A stretch of DNA of 64,000 bases from Acidimicrobiales bacterium (GTDB lineage: Bacteria; Actinomycetota; Acidimicrobiia; Acidimicrobiales; Acidimicrobilacustridaceae): the NCBI GenBank assembly GCA_025455885.1, contig JALOLR010000011.1, forward strand, positions 1-64,000. The letters are read 5' to 3'. The position numbers and the translations under genes are program-made. Below are positions 15,146 to 23,222 of this stretch, piece by piece. The notes below the pieces were generated by a model. The model was not told the DNA's origin and did not search any database. It saw only the letters and a list, made by a program, of their open reading frames with translations. Positions within the stretch are counted from its first letter, which is position 1. Each line of letters starts with the position of its first letter.

Positions 15146-18100
15146 ATGGTGCTTCGGTCGGTGGCGAAGGTCCTTGTCGTTGTTCTGGTGGCGTCGCTGT
15201 TGGTCGTGGCGCCGAGTGGGCAAGATCGCCCAGCCGTCGCGGAACCGCTCGGGACGATTTGTTCCGGCGGGGGTCTGCGCGGATCTTTCGACAACTCAGT
15301 GGTCACGGGGGAGTTGTCGGGGACGTTCTGGGTTCCGGCGGGGGGGACTGTCACCGTCAGCGGAACCGTCCGAAACCTCGAGTCCTTGTTCGGTGCCCCG
15401 ATGCCGTGGTCACTCAGTCCCTTCGGAGTGTCTGGCGATACCCCGGCTGGGGGTTCGACTCCGGTCTCCGCGCAATGGGTGAACAGCGGTCCAAGCCAGC
15501 TGGTGAACGTCGTCTTCTCAGGCGACCAGGCGCTATTCGCTTTTCGGTACGACTGGAACTTCGGTTTGTCGGTACCCGGTGGGAAGCAGTGTTCGCCGGA
15601 CCCGTTGGAGACGCTCGGATCCAATCCGGCGATGCCGAACGGGAACAGCGCGCAGGGCGCGGAAGCCGACCCGGTCAACACGGCGACTGGGAACTTCCAT
15701 CTCGCTCAGTCGGATCTGGCGGTACCTGGGCGTGGTCCTGGTCTGGCGCTCGCCCGGGCCTACAACTCCCTGGACGCAACCCGAGTCAGTTCGTTCGGCC
15801 CCGGCTGGTCGTTCAGCTACGGAATGGCCTTGGTGTTGGACCTACCTGCCGGCAACGCGACCGTCATTCAAGAAGGAGGCTCACGGGTTCCCTTCGGGCT
15901 GACGAACGGCGTGTGGCGCTCCCCCGACAGGTTCACGGCGAGGTTGGTACAGGAGACGAACGGCACCTGGACCTTCACCCGCAACGAGCGGGAGGTCTTC
16001 CAGTTCGATTCGTCGGGGCGGTTGATTTCGATCAGGGATCTCAATGGCGAAACGACGACGCTGGGATACAACCCGACGTCGGGGAAGTTGGCGACGGTCA
16101 CAGATGCCGCCGGCCGGGTGATGACGTTCACGTGGTCAGGTGATCGGATCACGAAGGTGGTGGGGCCTGGCTCACCAGGCCGGGAGGTCCTCTACTCCTA
16201 CGACGCCTTATTGCGACTGACCGGTGTGACCGACGTGGCTGGCGGGAAGTGGGTGTACTCCTACGACACGAGCGGTCGGTTGTCGACGGTTCGTGATCCC
16301 AACCGTGAGGGGGTCGCGAACCCGCCGGTTCTGTCGAACCTCTATGACACGTCGGGTCGGGTGACGTTGCAGACGGATCGTCTCGGCAAGGCCACGGTGT
16401 TCGATTACTCCGTGGCGGGGGAGACGAAGGTCACCGACCCCACCGGTGACGTCTCGGTGGACTACTACACCAACGGGTTGCGGACGAAGGCGACGAAGGG
16501 CTTCGGCACGCCCGATGCGGCGTCGTGGCTGTTCGAGTACGACCTGAGGACCCTGGGGATCACGAAGGTCACCGACCCGAGGGGGAAGATCTGGACGGCG
16601 ACCTATGACACCAGAGGCAATCGGACTACTACGAAGGATCCGCTGAACCGGACCACGTCAGCGACGTTCAACGGTTTCAATCAGCCGTTGACGGTCACTG
16701 ATAGCGCTGGGGTGGTGACGACGTTCACCTATGACGCCAACGCGAATCTCCTGTCGCGGTCGACGCCGCTGGTGGGCTCCTCCCCGGCAGTCGCGGAGAC
16801 GGTTCAGTTCCGTCGCGATGATCCCGCCCACCGGGGTGATGTCACCTCGATGGTGGACCCGCGCGGCAAGGTGTGGACCTACCGGTATGACGCCTTGGGT
16901 TACCGCGATCAGGTCACCGACCCGCTTTTGTTCAAGACGACATCGACGTTCAACAACCAGGGGTGGTTGTTGACGTCGGTCAGTCCTCGGGGGAACGTCG
17001 CCGGCGCGAACGCCGCGAACTTCACGACCACCTACACCTACACGGCTCACGGCGATGTCGCGACCGTCGCGGGCCCAGAGGGCGGGTCGGTGACAAACGT
17101 CTACGACAAGAACCGCAACCTGATTTCGGTCACCGACGCCTTGGGTGCCACAACCGGCTACGCGTTCGACGCCAACGACCAGTTGATCACCATCACACGC
17201 CCAGGTGGGTCGCTGGTTCGCAACGAGTACTTCGACGACGGGATGCTCCGCAAGCAGATCGATGCTGCCAGCCAGGAGACCGTCTTCGCGTACAACGCGC
17301 TCGATCGGCTGATCACCCAGACGAACCCTCTGGGCCAGGTGACGAGGTATGTCTACGACAAGTCGGGGAACCTCGAGTCGAGGGAGGACCCGGGTGGGAA
17401 CTGCGCGGCCGTAACAAAGGTCGGTTGCGTGACCTACACCTACAACGACGCGAACCAGTTGGACGACGTCAACCAGCTGAAGGCGATCGACTACTCCGAC
17501 CCGGGCACCCGTGACGTCACCTCGGTCGACTACGACCCGGCCGGGCGCCGTTCGGCAGTAACCGAGACCGGCGGGGTCGTCACGTCGTGGTCGTGGGACT
17601 CCCTCGGCCGTCTGGAGTCGTCGACAGCTGCGGGCCGAACGACGACCTACCGCTACGACCTCGCCGGCAACCTCGAAAAGCTGCAAGGTCCGACCGGGCC
17701 GCTGGTCGAACGGGTCTATGACGACGCGGGGCGTTTCGTCGAGGTCAAAGACGGCACCGGGCGCTCCACGACCTTTGGCTACGACGCCGACGCCAACCAC
17801 ACCACCACCACGTTCCCGTCGTCGGTCAACGCTGACACGTTCGGCTACGACAACGCCGGTCGGATGACGTCGGCGACATACCGCAAGGGCACCACGATCC
17901 TTGCCGGCGCCACGTTCACCCGAGGAGACAGCCTCGGGCGGGTCACCGGCGAGAACCTCACCTCATTGCCGGGCACGAACTCGAGCTTCACCTACACCGG
18001 GCTGAATCAGCTCGGATCCCGTAACGCGACGCCGTTCACCTATGACGCCGCCAACAACGTGACCGGCCTCCAAGGTCGATTCCAGGCAGCCAACGTGGGC

Positions 18101-20611
18101 GGCCAGCTCTGCTGGGTGGCAGCGACGGCCGGTTCGGGGTGCTCGACTCCACCGTCAAGCGCAACGGGATTCACCTACGACCAGCGCGGGAACCGGATCA
18201 CCGAAACCCCGACGGCTGGCGTCGGAACGTCATTCGGCTACGACCAAGCCAATCGGTTGACTTCGGCGTCGGTGCCGGCTCAGGGTGGGTCGGGCGGGCA
18301 GTACACCGCGCTCGCAACGCCGGCCCGGGTCCTCGACACCCGCCCGGCACCCCAACGCGCAGGGCTGTGTCCGACCACGACCGCTCAGTGCACGACGGTC
18401 CCCTCAGGTGGGACCCGGGCGGTGCGGGTGAGCGGGCAGGGTGGGATCCCGACGTCAGGCGTGGCGGCGGTGGCGGTGAATGTCACATCGATCGGGTCGA
18501 CCGGTGGTGGGTTCTTGACGGTGTGGGGTCCGGGGTCGCGGCCGAACACCTCGAACGTGAACTACCTCACCGGGGCGACGATCACGAACCTGACGATTAC
18601 GGCGCTGTCGTCGACAGGCACGATCAACATCTGGGCACAAACCCAGACTGACGTGATCGTTGATGTGGTCGGCTGGTACGCCACCCCGACCGGGCAAGCC
18701 GGCGGGGAGCTCACCGCGATCAACCCGACCCGGATCCTCGACACCCGCACAAGCACCCGAACCGGGTTGTGCCCAACGACGACACCGCAGTGCACGACCG
18801 TCCCGGCGTTCGGGTCCAGGACGGTCCAGGTCAGCGGGCGTGGTGGTGTCCCAGTCACAGGGGTGCAGCAGGTTGTGGTGAACATCACCGCCGTGAACGG
18901 CACCGGGGCCGGGTTGTTGACGGCGTGGGCGGCCGGCGCGCCCCAGCCAGGGACGATCAATGTCTCCTACAGCGCCGGGCAGGTGGTCTCCGCGTTGTCG
19001 TTCGTGCCGGTCGCTGCGAACGGGCAGGTGTCGGTGGCAAGCCTGTTCGCAGGTACCGACGTGGTCTTCGACGTAGTCGGGTGGGTGTCCGCGCCCAGCG
19101 CGTCGAACCAGGCGTTCAACGTCGTCACCCCGACCCGGGTGCTCGACACCCGCCCGCCGCCGTCGCGGGTCGGGGTGTGCGACGCGCCGGGATGCACCCG
19201 ACTCAGTGCCGGTCAGGCCCGCACCGTTCAGATCACCGGGCAAGGCGGTATCCCCACCAGCGGGGTCAGCGCGGTGCTCGTGAACGTCACGGCGGTCGCT
19301 CCGAGCGGGTTCGCCGCGTGGTTGACGGTCCACCGGGCCGGCACCGCCGCCCCGTCAGGTTCCACGCTCGCCTACACCACCGCCACTGTCGCCAACCTCG
19401 CGGTCGTGCCGCTCAGCGCCGACGGCAAGCTGACAGTGTCGAACTTCAACGGGTCAACCGACGTGACTCTCGACGTCCAAGGGTTCTACGCGGATACCGC
19501 CACCTGGACCTACGCCTATGACGCCGACAACCTGCGGGTGTCGAAGACGTCACCGGCGGGGGTGGTGACCTCGTTCGACTGGGACAAGTCGACCTCGGTA
19601 CCCCAGCTGATCGCGGAGACGACCGCCGGTGTCACAACCCGCTACGTGTACGGGCCGGGGCTCGCGCCGGTGCAACAGATCGCCGGGTCCACGGTGTCGT
19701 ACCTGCACCACGACCAACTCGGATCGGTGCGTCTCGTCACCGACAGCGCCGGGAACCAGACCGGCGCTGCGACCTACCTGCCCTACGGGGAACTGGAAGC
19801 GTCTTCGGGCACCTTGACCCGATTCGGGTTCGCTGGGTCCTACACCGACCCCGAAACAGGGCTGCAGTACCTACGGGCCCGCTACTACGACCCCGATACC
19901 GCCCAGTTCCTGTCACGTGACCCGCTGGTCGGCTTCACCGGTGACCCCTACGGGTACGCCGGGGGGACCCCGCTCAACGCAATCGACCCAACCGGCCTCG
20001 CCCCCGCCGACCTGTGGGAGAACGCCCTGCGCGTCGCCGGGCAGTTCGCAGTGTTCGCGGCCGGTTTCGCCGGCGCCGCGATGTGCGGCGCCAGCGTCAT
20101 CTGTGGCGTCGCCGTCGGCGCCGCGGTCGGGTTCGGCAGCTACGCCGCCGCCAACGCCGGCACAAACCGGTGGAGCTGGGGATGGGCCATCGCCAACACC
20201 GCAGTCGGCGGCGCCGCCGGCGGACTCGGCGCCTATGCCGCCCGCGCCGCCACCGGAGTTGCCCCACAATCAGCAATCGGGTTCGCCGATGACGCAGTCG
20301 GCAGTGCCTACCAGGGCATGCGATCGGGCGGGGGCCACGCGATGCGCCATCTCATGGACGAGGGGCTCATCCCCAACGCAGGGAGCCTCGCCTCCCGGGC
20401 AGCGACCTTCCAGGACCTCACATCTCCGATCCTGAGGAATCCATCAGCGACGTTCAACTGGCGACTGGGTGATACCGCTACGAGAGCGTTCGCCGGCCAA
20501 GCAGGGGGGCGTCAAGTCGTCGTGTTCGTGGCGAAAGAAGGCCCCTACCAAGGGCGTGTCATCTCCGCTGTCGTCCCAGATGCGAGCCAGGTCGCTCAGT
20601 GGGGTCTGTGA
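15146..20611 (+). CDS. Secreted Rhs/YD-repeat polymorphic toxin
   Basis: 1821 aa. Signal peptide at about 1-31, a beta-rich N-terminal region, then the DPVNTATGNF entry motif (near 175) followed by many YD repeats (YDxxGRL, YDAxGNx types), which in this family wrap into a cocoon. At about 1053-1448 the repeats are interrupted by three VLDTR-type modules. YD repeats resume, then the core ends with the Rhs signature (YLRARYYDPDTAQFLSRDP...YGYAGGTPLNAIDPTGL, near 1614). The variable tip (about 1617-1821) has a hydrophobic Ala/Gly-rich pre-toxin segment and a final 95-residue domain with GGGHAMRHL and VVVFVAKEGPYQGRVISAVVP. Its layout resembles BECR-type RNase toxins, but this is not established. 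ATG 15146 follows GGAGGGGG; an upstream in-frame ATG (15041) is less likely. Confidence 0.88.
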   Translation: MVLRSVAKVLVVVLVASLLVVAPSGQDRPAVAEPLGTICSGGGLRGSFDNSVVTGELSGTFWVPAGGTVTVSGTVRNLESLFGAPMPWSLSPFGVSGDTPAGGSTPVSAQWVNSGPSQLVNVVFSGDQALFAFRYDWNFGLSVPGGKQCSPDPLETLGSNPAMPNGNSAQGAEADPVNTATGNFHLAQSDLAVPGRGPGLALARAYNSLDATRVSSFGPGWSFSYGMALVLDLPAGNATVIQEGGSRVPFGLTNGVWRSPDRFTARLVQETNGTWTFTRNEREVFQFDSSGRLISIRDLNGETTTLGYNPTSGKLATVTDAAGRVMTFTWSGDRITKVVGPGSPGREVLYSYDALLRLTGVTDVAGGKWVYSYDTSGRLSTVRDPNREGVANPPVLSNLYDTSGRVTLQTDRLGKATVFDYSVAGETKVTDPTGDVSVDYYTNGLRTKATKGFGTPDAASWLFEYDLRTLGITKVTDPRGKIWTATYDTRGNRTTTKDPLNRTTSATFNGFNQPLTVTDSAGVVTTFTYDANANLLSRSTPLVGSSPAVAETVQFRRDDPAHRGDVTSMVDPRGKVWTYRYDALGYRDQVTDPLLFKTTSTFNNQGWLLTSVSPRGNVAGANAANFTTTYTYTAHGDVATVAGPEGGSVTNVYDKNRNLISVTDALGATTGYAFDANDQLITITRPGGSLVRNEYFDDGMLRKQIDAASQETVFAYNALDRLITQTNPLGQVTRYVYDKSGNLESREDPGGNCAAVTKVGCVTYTYNDANQLDDVNQLKAIDYSDPGTRDVTSVDYDPAGRRSAVTETGGVVTSWSWDSLGRLESSTAAGRTTTYRYDLAGNLEKLQGPTGPLVERVYDDAGRFVEVKDGTGRSTTFGYDADANHTTTTFPSSVNADTFGYDNAGRMTSATYRKGTTILAGATFTRGDSLGRVTGENLTSLPGTNSSFTYTGLNQLGSRNATPFTYDAANNVTGLQGRFQAANVGGQLCWVAATAGSGCSTPPSSATGFTYDQRGNRITETPTAGVGTSFGYDQANRLTSASVPAQGGSGGQYTALATPARVLDTRPAPQRAGLCPTTTAQCTTVPSGGTRAVRVSGQGGIPTSGVAAVAVNVTSIGSTGGGFLTVWGPGSRPNTSNVNYLTGATITNLTITALSSTGTINIWAQTQTDVIVDVVGWYATPTGQAGGELTAINPTRILDTRTSTRTGLCPTTTPQCTTVPAFGSRTVQVSGRGGVPVTGVQQVVVNITAVNGTGAGLLTAWAAGAPQPGTINVSYSAGQVVSALSFVPVAANGQVSVASLFAGTDVVFDVVGWVSAPSASNQAFNVVTPTRVLDTRPPPSRVGVCDAPGCTRLSAGQARTVQITGQGGIPTSGVSAVLVNVTAVAPSGFAAWLTVHRAGTAAPSGSTLAYTTATVANLAVVPLSADGKLTVSNFNGSTDVTLDVQGFYADTATWTYAYDADNLRVSKTSPAGVVTSFDWDKSTSVPQLIAETTAGVTTRYVYGPGLAPVQQIAGSTVSYLHHDQLGSVRLVTDSAGNQTGAATYLPYGELEASSGTLTRFGFAGSYTDPETGLQYLRARYYDPDTAQFLSRDPLVGFTGDPYGYAGGTPLNAIDPTGLAPADLWENALRVAGQFAVFAAGFAGAAMCGASVICGVAVGAAVGFGSYAAANAGTNRWSWGWAIANTAVGGAAGGLGAYAARAATGVAPQSAIGFADDAVGSAYQGMRSGGGHAMRHLMDEGLIPNAGSLASRAATFQDLTSPILRNPSATFNWRLGDTATRAFAGQAGGRQVVVFVAKEGPYQGRVISAVVPDASQVAQWGL
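18302..19490 (+). repeat. Three tandem VLDTR-type modules inside the Rhs protein
   Basis: Three coding repeats of about 125-130 aa (protein 1053-1182, 1190-1315, 1323-1449). Each starts PxRxLDTR, has a Cys-containing loop (GLCPTT or GVCDAPGC), a G(Q/R)GG(I/V)P(T/V)(S/T)GV turn, an NVT strand and ends DVxGW/FY. Such modules occur in many actinobacterial surface proteins, probably as beta-rich adhesive or spacer domains. Their insertion between YD repeats is unusual. Confidence 0.8.
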
Positions 20612-21063
20612 TGGAACGACTCCGAGCGGCACTGGCGTGGTCGGGAACCGATGTCACTCTGTCGATGTTCGTCGTCACTCCTCATTCGGCTACTCCGCCG
20701 CTCGACCTCAGCCTCGACTGCCCACCCGTCCGTGTCAGGTCGTACGAGCTTGACGACGACGCCGGCATCCTCCGAGGCCGCCATCTTTATGAATACGACT
20801 TGGTGTGGACGGACTTCCCCCCCGACCTCGGCACGGTCGTCACCGATTGCCTCGTCTTCGCACTGTCTCAGGGCGCCGATATCGGTTGGTTCGGCTTCGA
20901 AGGCTCGTTCGACTTCGAGTACCTGCTGCATCCGGACACCGCCAACCAGGTCTATGCCGTGGCTGCCGGCGAGTCCGTGCGGTTGGCCCTAGAAGATGAC
21001 TACCGAGCCTCCGAGGACTGGCAACACCTACTCGCAGGGTTGAGGGACCACGTGCTGCGATGA
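20611..21063 (+). CDS. Candidate immunity protein for the Rhs toxin
   Basis: 150 aa, acidic, with no signal peptide or membrane segment, so cytosolic. The ATG overlaps the Rhs stop (TGATG), the classic arrangement of toxin and cognate immunity genes. The sequence is rich in Asp, Glu and aromatics (WTDFPPDLG, IGWFGFEGSFDFEYLL), which suits binding a basic nuclease tip. No family was recognised with certainty. The N-terminus starting at an upstream in-frame GTG (20599) would extend into the Rhs gene and is less likely. The function is inferred from position and charge. Confidence 0.65.
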   Translation: MERLRAALAWSGTDVTLSMFVVTPHSATPPLDLSLDCPPVRVRSYELDDDAGILRGRHLYEYDLVWTDFPPDLGTVVTDCLVFALSQGADIGWFGFEGSFDFEYLLHPDTANQVYAVAAGESVRLALEDDYRASEDWQHLLAGLRDHVLR

Positions 21064-21281
21064 CGCGTCGCGCGTTAGCTGTCCTCGCAGTCGCAGTCGC
21101 AGTCGCAGTCGCAGTCGCAGTCGCAGTCGCAGTCGCAGTCGTAGTCGTAGTCGGAGCGGGGCCGTCGACTGGTCGAGACGCCTCGCAGCCACGACGTGCT
21201 CGGGCGAGAGGCGACAGTGTTGTTGGCACGGAAGTAGGTCGGCGGTTGATCCCGAAGGCAAGGATGCGATCCACGCGGTGA
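21060..21281 (+). CDS. Doubtful small ORF over the hexanucleotide repeat (73 aa)
   Basis: Starts with ATG overlapping the immunity-gene stop (ATGA) and encodes MTRRALAVL followed by a long alternating Ala-Val stretch generated by the TCGCAG repeat, then a basic tail. It could mimic a signal or membrane segment, but the composition is dictated by the repeat and no homology is visible. Treat as unproven. Confidence 0.2.
   Translation: MTRRALAVLAVAVAVAVAVAVAVAVAVVVVVGAGPSTGRDASQPRRARARGDSVVGTEVGRRLIPKARMRSTR
21085..21153. repeat. Hexanucleotide microsatellite (TCGCAG)9(TCGTAG)2
   Basis: Nine perfect TCGCAG units followed by two TCGTAG units and a final TCG. It lies just after the immunity candidate. 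Unit length is a multiple of three, so expansion would not shift a frame. Apart from the doubtful small ORF at 21060-21281, the remaining sequence to 21461 contains no gene I can support, only the likely integrase promoter region. Confidence 0.95.
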
Positions 21282-21461
21282 AATCGGACCTCCCACGCAG
21301 TTTGCCGCTCGTGTCTGCTGCAGCTTCGTCTGACGGTGGTTGAGACTGGTCAGGCTGCTGGAGAGGAAGCATCCGGCGCAAAGAAGATTCGTTGTGCCTG
21401 TCACTGGCCGTCGATACGATCCGATCCCTCCTGACGCGGGGAGGAGCATGGGAGGTGCCCG

Positions 21462-22515
21462 GTGGCGAGCATTCAGAAGCGACCCGGAGGCCAGTGGCGG
21501 GCTCGCTATCGGGATCCCGAGGGAAAAGAGCACGCTCGGCACTTCGACCGAAAGGCTGACGCCCAGCAGTGGCTCGACCAAGTCACCTCGGACCTCGTGC
21601 GGGGTACCTACGTCGACCCGAAAGCCGGTCAGCTCCGATTCTCTGCTTTCGCCGAGCAGTGGCTGGCAGCGCAGACGTTCGATGTATCCACTCACGAGGC
21701 CGTCGGGCTCAGGCTACGGGTGCCGTCAGGCGAAGTGCGCGCCGACGCACGTGCGGGTGCTTCTGGCCAACTTCTCGACCATCCTGTCCGCAGCGGTGGA
21801 CGACGGCCTGCTGGCCCGCAACCCATGCGACTCTCGGTCCGTTCGAGCGCCGAAGGTCGAGCAGCGGCGCATCGTGCCATGGACTGCCGAGCAGGTCGCG
21901 GCCGTGGTCGAGACGCACCCCGACCGCTACCGGTCCGTCCCACTCGTTGCCGCGGGCTGTGGGCTACGCCAGGGCGAGGTGTTCGGCCTTCGGGTCGAGG
22001 ACGTCGACTTCCTCCGTCGCAGGGTGCTTGTGCGTCAGCAGGTGAAGCTCGTGAAGTCGCGGCCGGTGATCGCACCGCCGAAGGGCGGCAAAACCCGTGA
22101 GGTTCCTCTCCCCGATGCTGTGGCTGAGGCCATCTCCGAGCAGGTGCGGCGGTTCCCCGCCGGGGCCTCGGGGCTCGTGTTCGTGACCCGTGAGCGCAAG
22201 CCACTGGTGCGCACGTACTTCAATCATCACATCTGGAAGCCGGCACTCCGAGCTGCCGGCGTTGAGCCGACCCGCGAGAACGGGATGCAAGCGCTGCGGC
22301 ACTTCTACGCATCGGTGCTCCTCGATGCTGGTGAGTCGATCCGCGCGCTTGCGGACTACCTCGGCCACTCCGATCCGGGCTTCACGCTCCGCGTCTACAC
22401 ACACCTCATGCCGTCGTCGGAGGACCGCGCCCGCGTGGCCGTCGACAAGGTGCTGCGGTCGGGATCAGCGGATTCCGCGGACTCCTCGCGGACTCGTTCT
22501 CAAATTGGGCAGTGA
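21462..22515 (+). pseudogene. Tyrosine integrase, disrupted by internal deletion and frameshift
   Basis: GTG 21462, with GGGAGG upstream, starts a typical actinobacterial phage-type integrase (ASIQKRPGGQWRARYRDPEGKEH..., then LRFSAFAEQWLAAQTFDVSTHEAVGLRLR). Around 21718-21730 the homologous frame changes: the continuation (RQAKCAPTHVRVLLANFSTIL) is in another frame, and about 25-30 residues of the core-binding domain expected between the two parts are missing. The catalytic domain downstream is intact (GCGLRQGE with Arg, RHFYAS, LGHSDPGFTLRVYTHLM with His and Tyr). The gene lies next to the right att site, as expected for the element's integrase, but as read it cannot make a full enzyme. Sequencing error could explain a frameshift but not the missing block. 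Confidence 0.85.
22470..22494 (+). repeat. Right arm-type repeat, paired with 10664-10688
   Basis: GGATTCCGCGGACT-n3-CGCGGACT, 23 of 25 identical to the left copy and in the same orientation, 53 bp inside the right att core and within the 3' end of the integrase gene. A further 11-bp match (CCGCAGGTCAG) occurs at 22518-22528 and at 10572-10582. Confidence 0.6.
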
Positions 22516-22546
22516 AACCGCAGGTCAGATGGGTTCTGAATCAGAT

Positions 22547-22559
22547 CTACGACATCTAG
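22547..22559 (+). repeat. Right attachment repeat (attR core)
   Basis: Exact copy of CTACGACATCTAG from the glnA end. It marks the right boundary of the element; chromosomal sequence including the displaced glnA terminator resumes immediately after. Confidence 0.85.
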
Positions 22560-22573
22560 ATCGGGTCGGTCGT

Positions 22574-22615
22574 CTCCGTAGGTCGGTTGCCGTCCCCGGC
22601 GGCCGACCTGCGGAG
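22574..22615 (+). terminator. Displaced original terminator of glnA
   Basis: Stem CTCCGTAGGTCGG / CCGACCTGCGGAG (13 positions, one G-U) with inner GCC/GGC pairing. Its distance from the right att core equals that expected downstream of an uninterrupted glnA. It no longer follows glnA and may now insulate the element from the sigma gene downstream. Confidence 0.7.
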
Positions 22616-22748
22616 CACCCGCCGAACGGTGGGCGCGTCCCGCCGAACGGTCGCGAGGCCGCCCGCGTCCGGGCGAGGACGAGACGGGGCCCGGTTCGGG
22701 GCCGTCACCTCACAGCACCGTGCCCACGGGCGTTGGCAGAGTGTGGGC

Positions 22749-23222
22749 GTGCAACCGTTCGAGCAGGTCGTGACCGATCACGGCGCCGTCGTGCTCCGGG
22801 TGTGCCGCGCCGTGCTCGGTGCCGACCGGGCCGCCGCCGAGGACGCGTGGGCCGAGACCTTCGTCGCCGCGCTGCGGGCCTACCCCGAGCTGCGCCCAGG
22901 GAGCGACGTGCGGGCGTGGTTGGTCACCATCGCCCACCGCAAGGCGATCGACCAGGTGCGCCGACGGGCGCGTGGCGCGGTGCCGATGGCCACCCTCCCC
23001 GAAGTGTCCGTCGACGGTGTGCCGGCCGCTGACGACGGGTTGCTCGACGCGCTGGCCGCCCTCCCCCCGAAGCAACGGGCCGCCATCGCCTACCGGTACC
23101 TGGCCGACCTGTCCTACGCCGACGTCGCCGAACTGCTCGGTGGTACCCAGGCGGCTGCGCGCCGCTGCGCCGCCGATGGCATCGCCGCGCTCCGCGCCGC
23201 CTACCCGGGAGGACCACCGTGA
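22749..23222 (+). CDS. ECF-type RNA polymerase sigma factor
   Basis: 157 aa. Region 2 is recognisable in VTDHGAVVLRVCRAVLGADRAAAEDAWAETF and WLVTIAHRKAIDQVRRR; region 4 in ALAALPPKQRAAIAYRYLADLSYADVAELLG...AARRCAADGIAALR. GTG 22749 is chosen because it begins at region 2; GTG 22743 or a longer upstream frame is possible. The stop overlaps the next start (GTGA), coupling it to an Ogt-type DNA repair gene, which suggests a response to DNA alkylation. No anti-sigma gene is seen. Confidence 0.82.
   Translation: MQPFEQVVTDHGAVVLRVCRAVLGADRAAAEDAWAETFVAALRAYPELRPGSDVRAWLVTIAHRKAIDQVRRRARGAVPMATLPEVSVDGVPAADDGLLDALAALPPKQRAAIAYRYLADLSYADVAELLGGTQAAARRCAADGIAALRAAYPGGPP

Larger units (their letters stand above)
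10541..22559. mobile_element. Integrated mobilizable element in the glnA 3' end
   Basis: About 12.0 kb between exact 13-bp direct repeats. Contents: arm-type repeats at both ends, MobF relaxase, winged-helix protein, Xis-like protein, Rhs protein with immunity candidate, and a tyrosine integrase next to the right end. No type IV secretion, replication or phage structural genes are present, so it would be an integrative mobilizable element needing a helper, rather than a full ICE or prophage. Base composition is visibly lower in GC than the flanks in the Rhs part. The integrase is disrupted, so the element is probably fixed in this genome unless a related integrase is supplied. Confidence 0.88.

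Noticed and set aside
21085-21153. CRISPR-like repeat array
   Set aside because: Units are 6 bp and contiguous with no spacers; this is a microsatellite. No cas genes are present.
21075-21695. Minus-strand ORF with alternating Asp-Cys residues
   Set aside because: The Asp-Cys run is produced by reading the hexanucleotide repeat on the other strand; no homology or ribosome site.
10541-22559. Prophage interpretation of the insertion
   Set aside because: No capsid, tail, terminase, lysis or phage replication genes; the relaxase and Xis/integrase set point to a mobilizable element.
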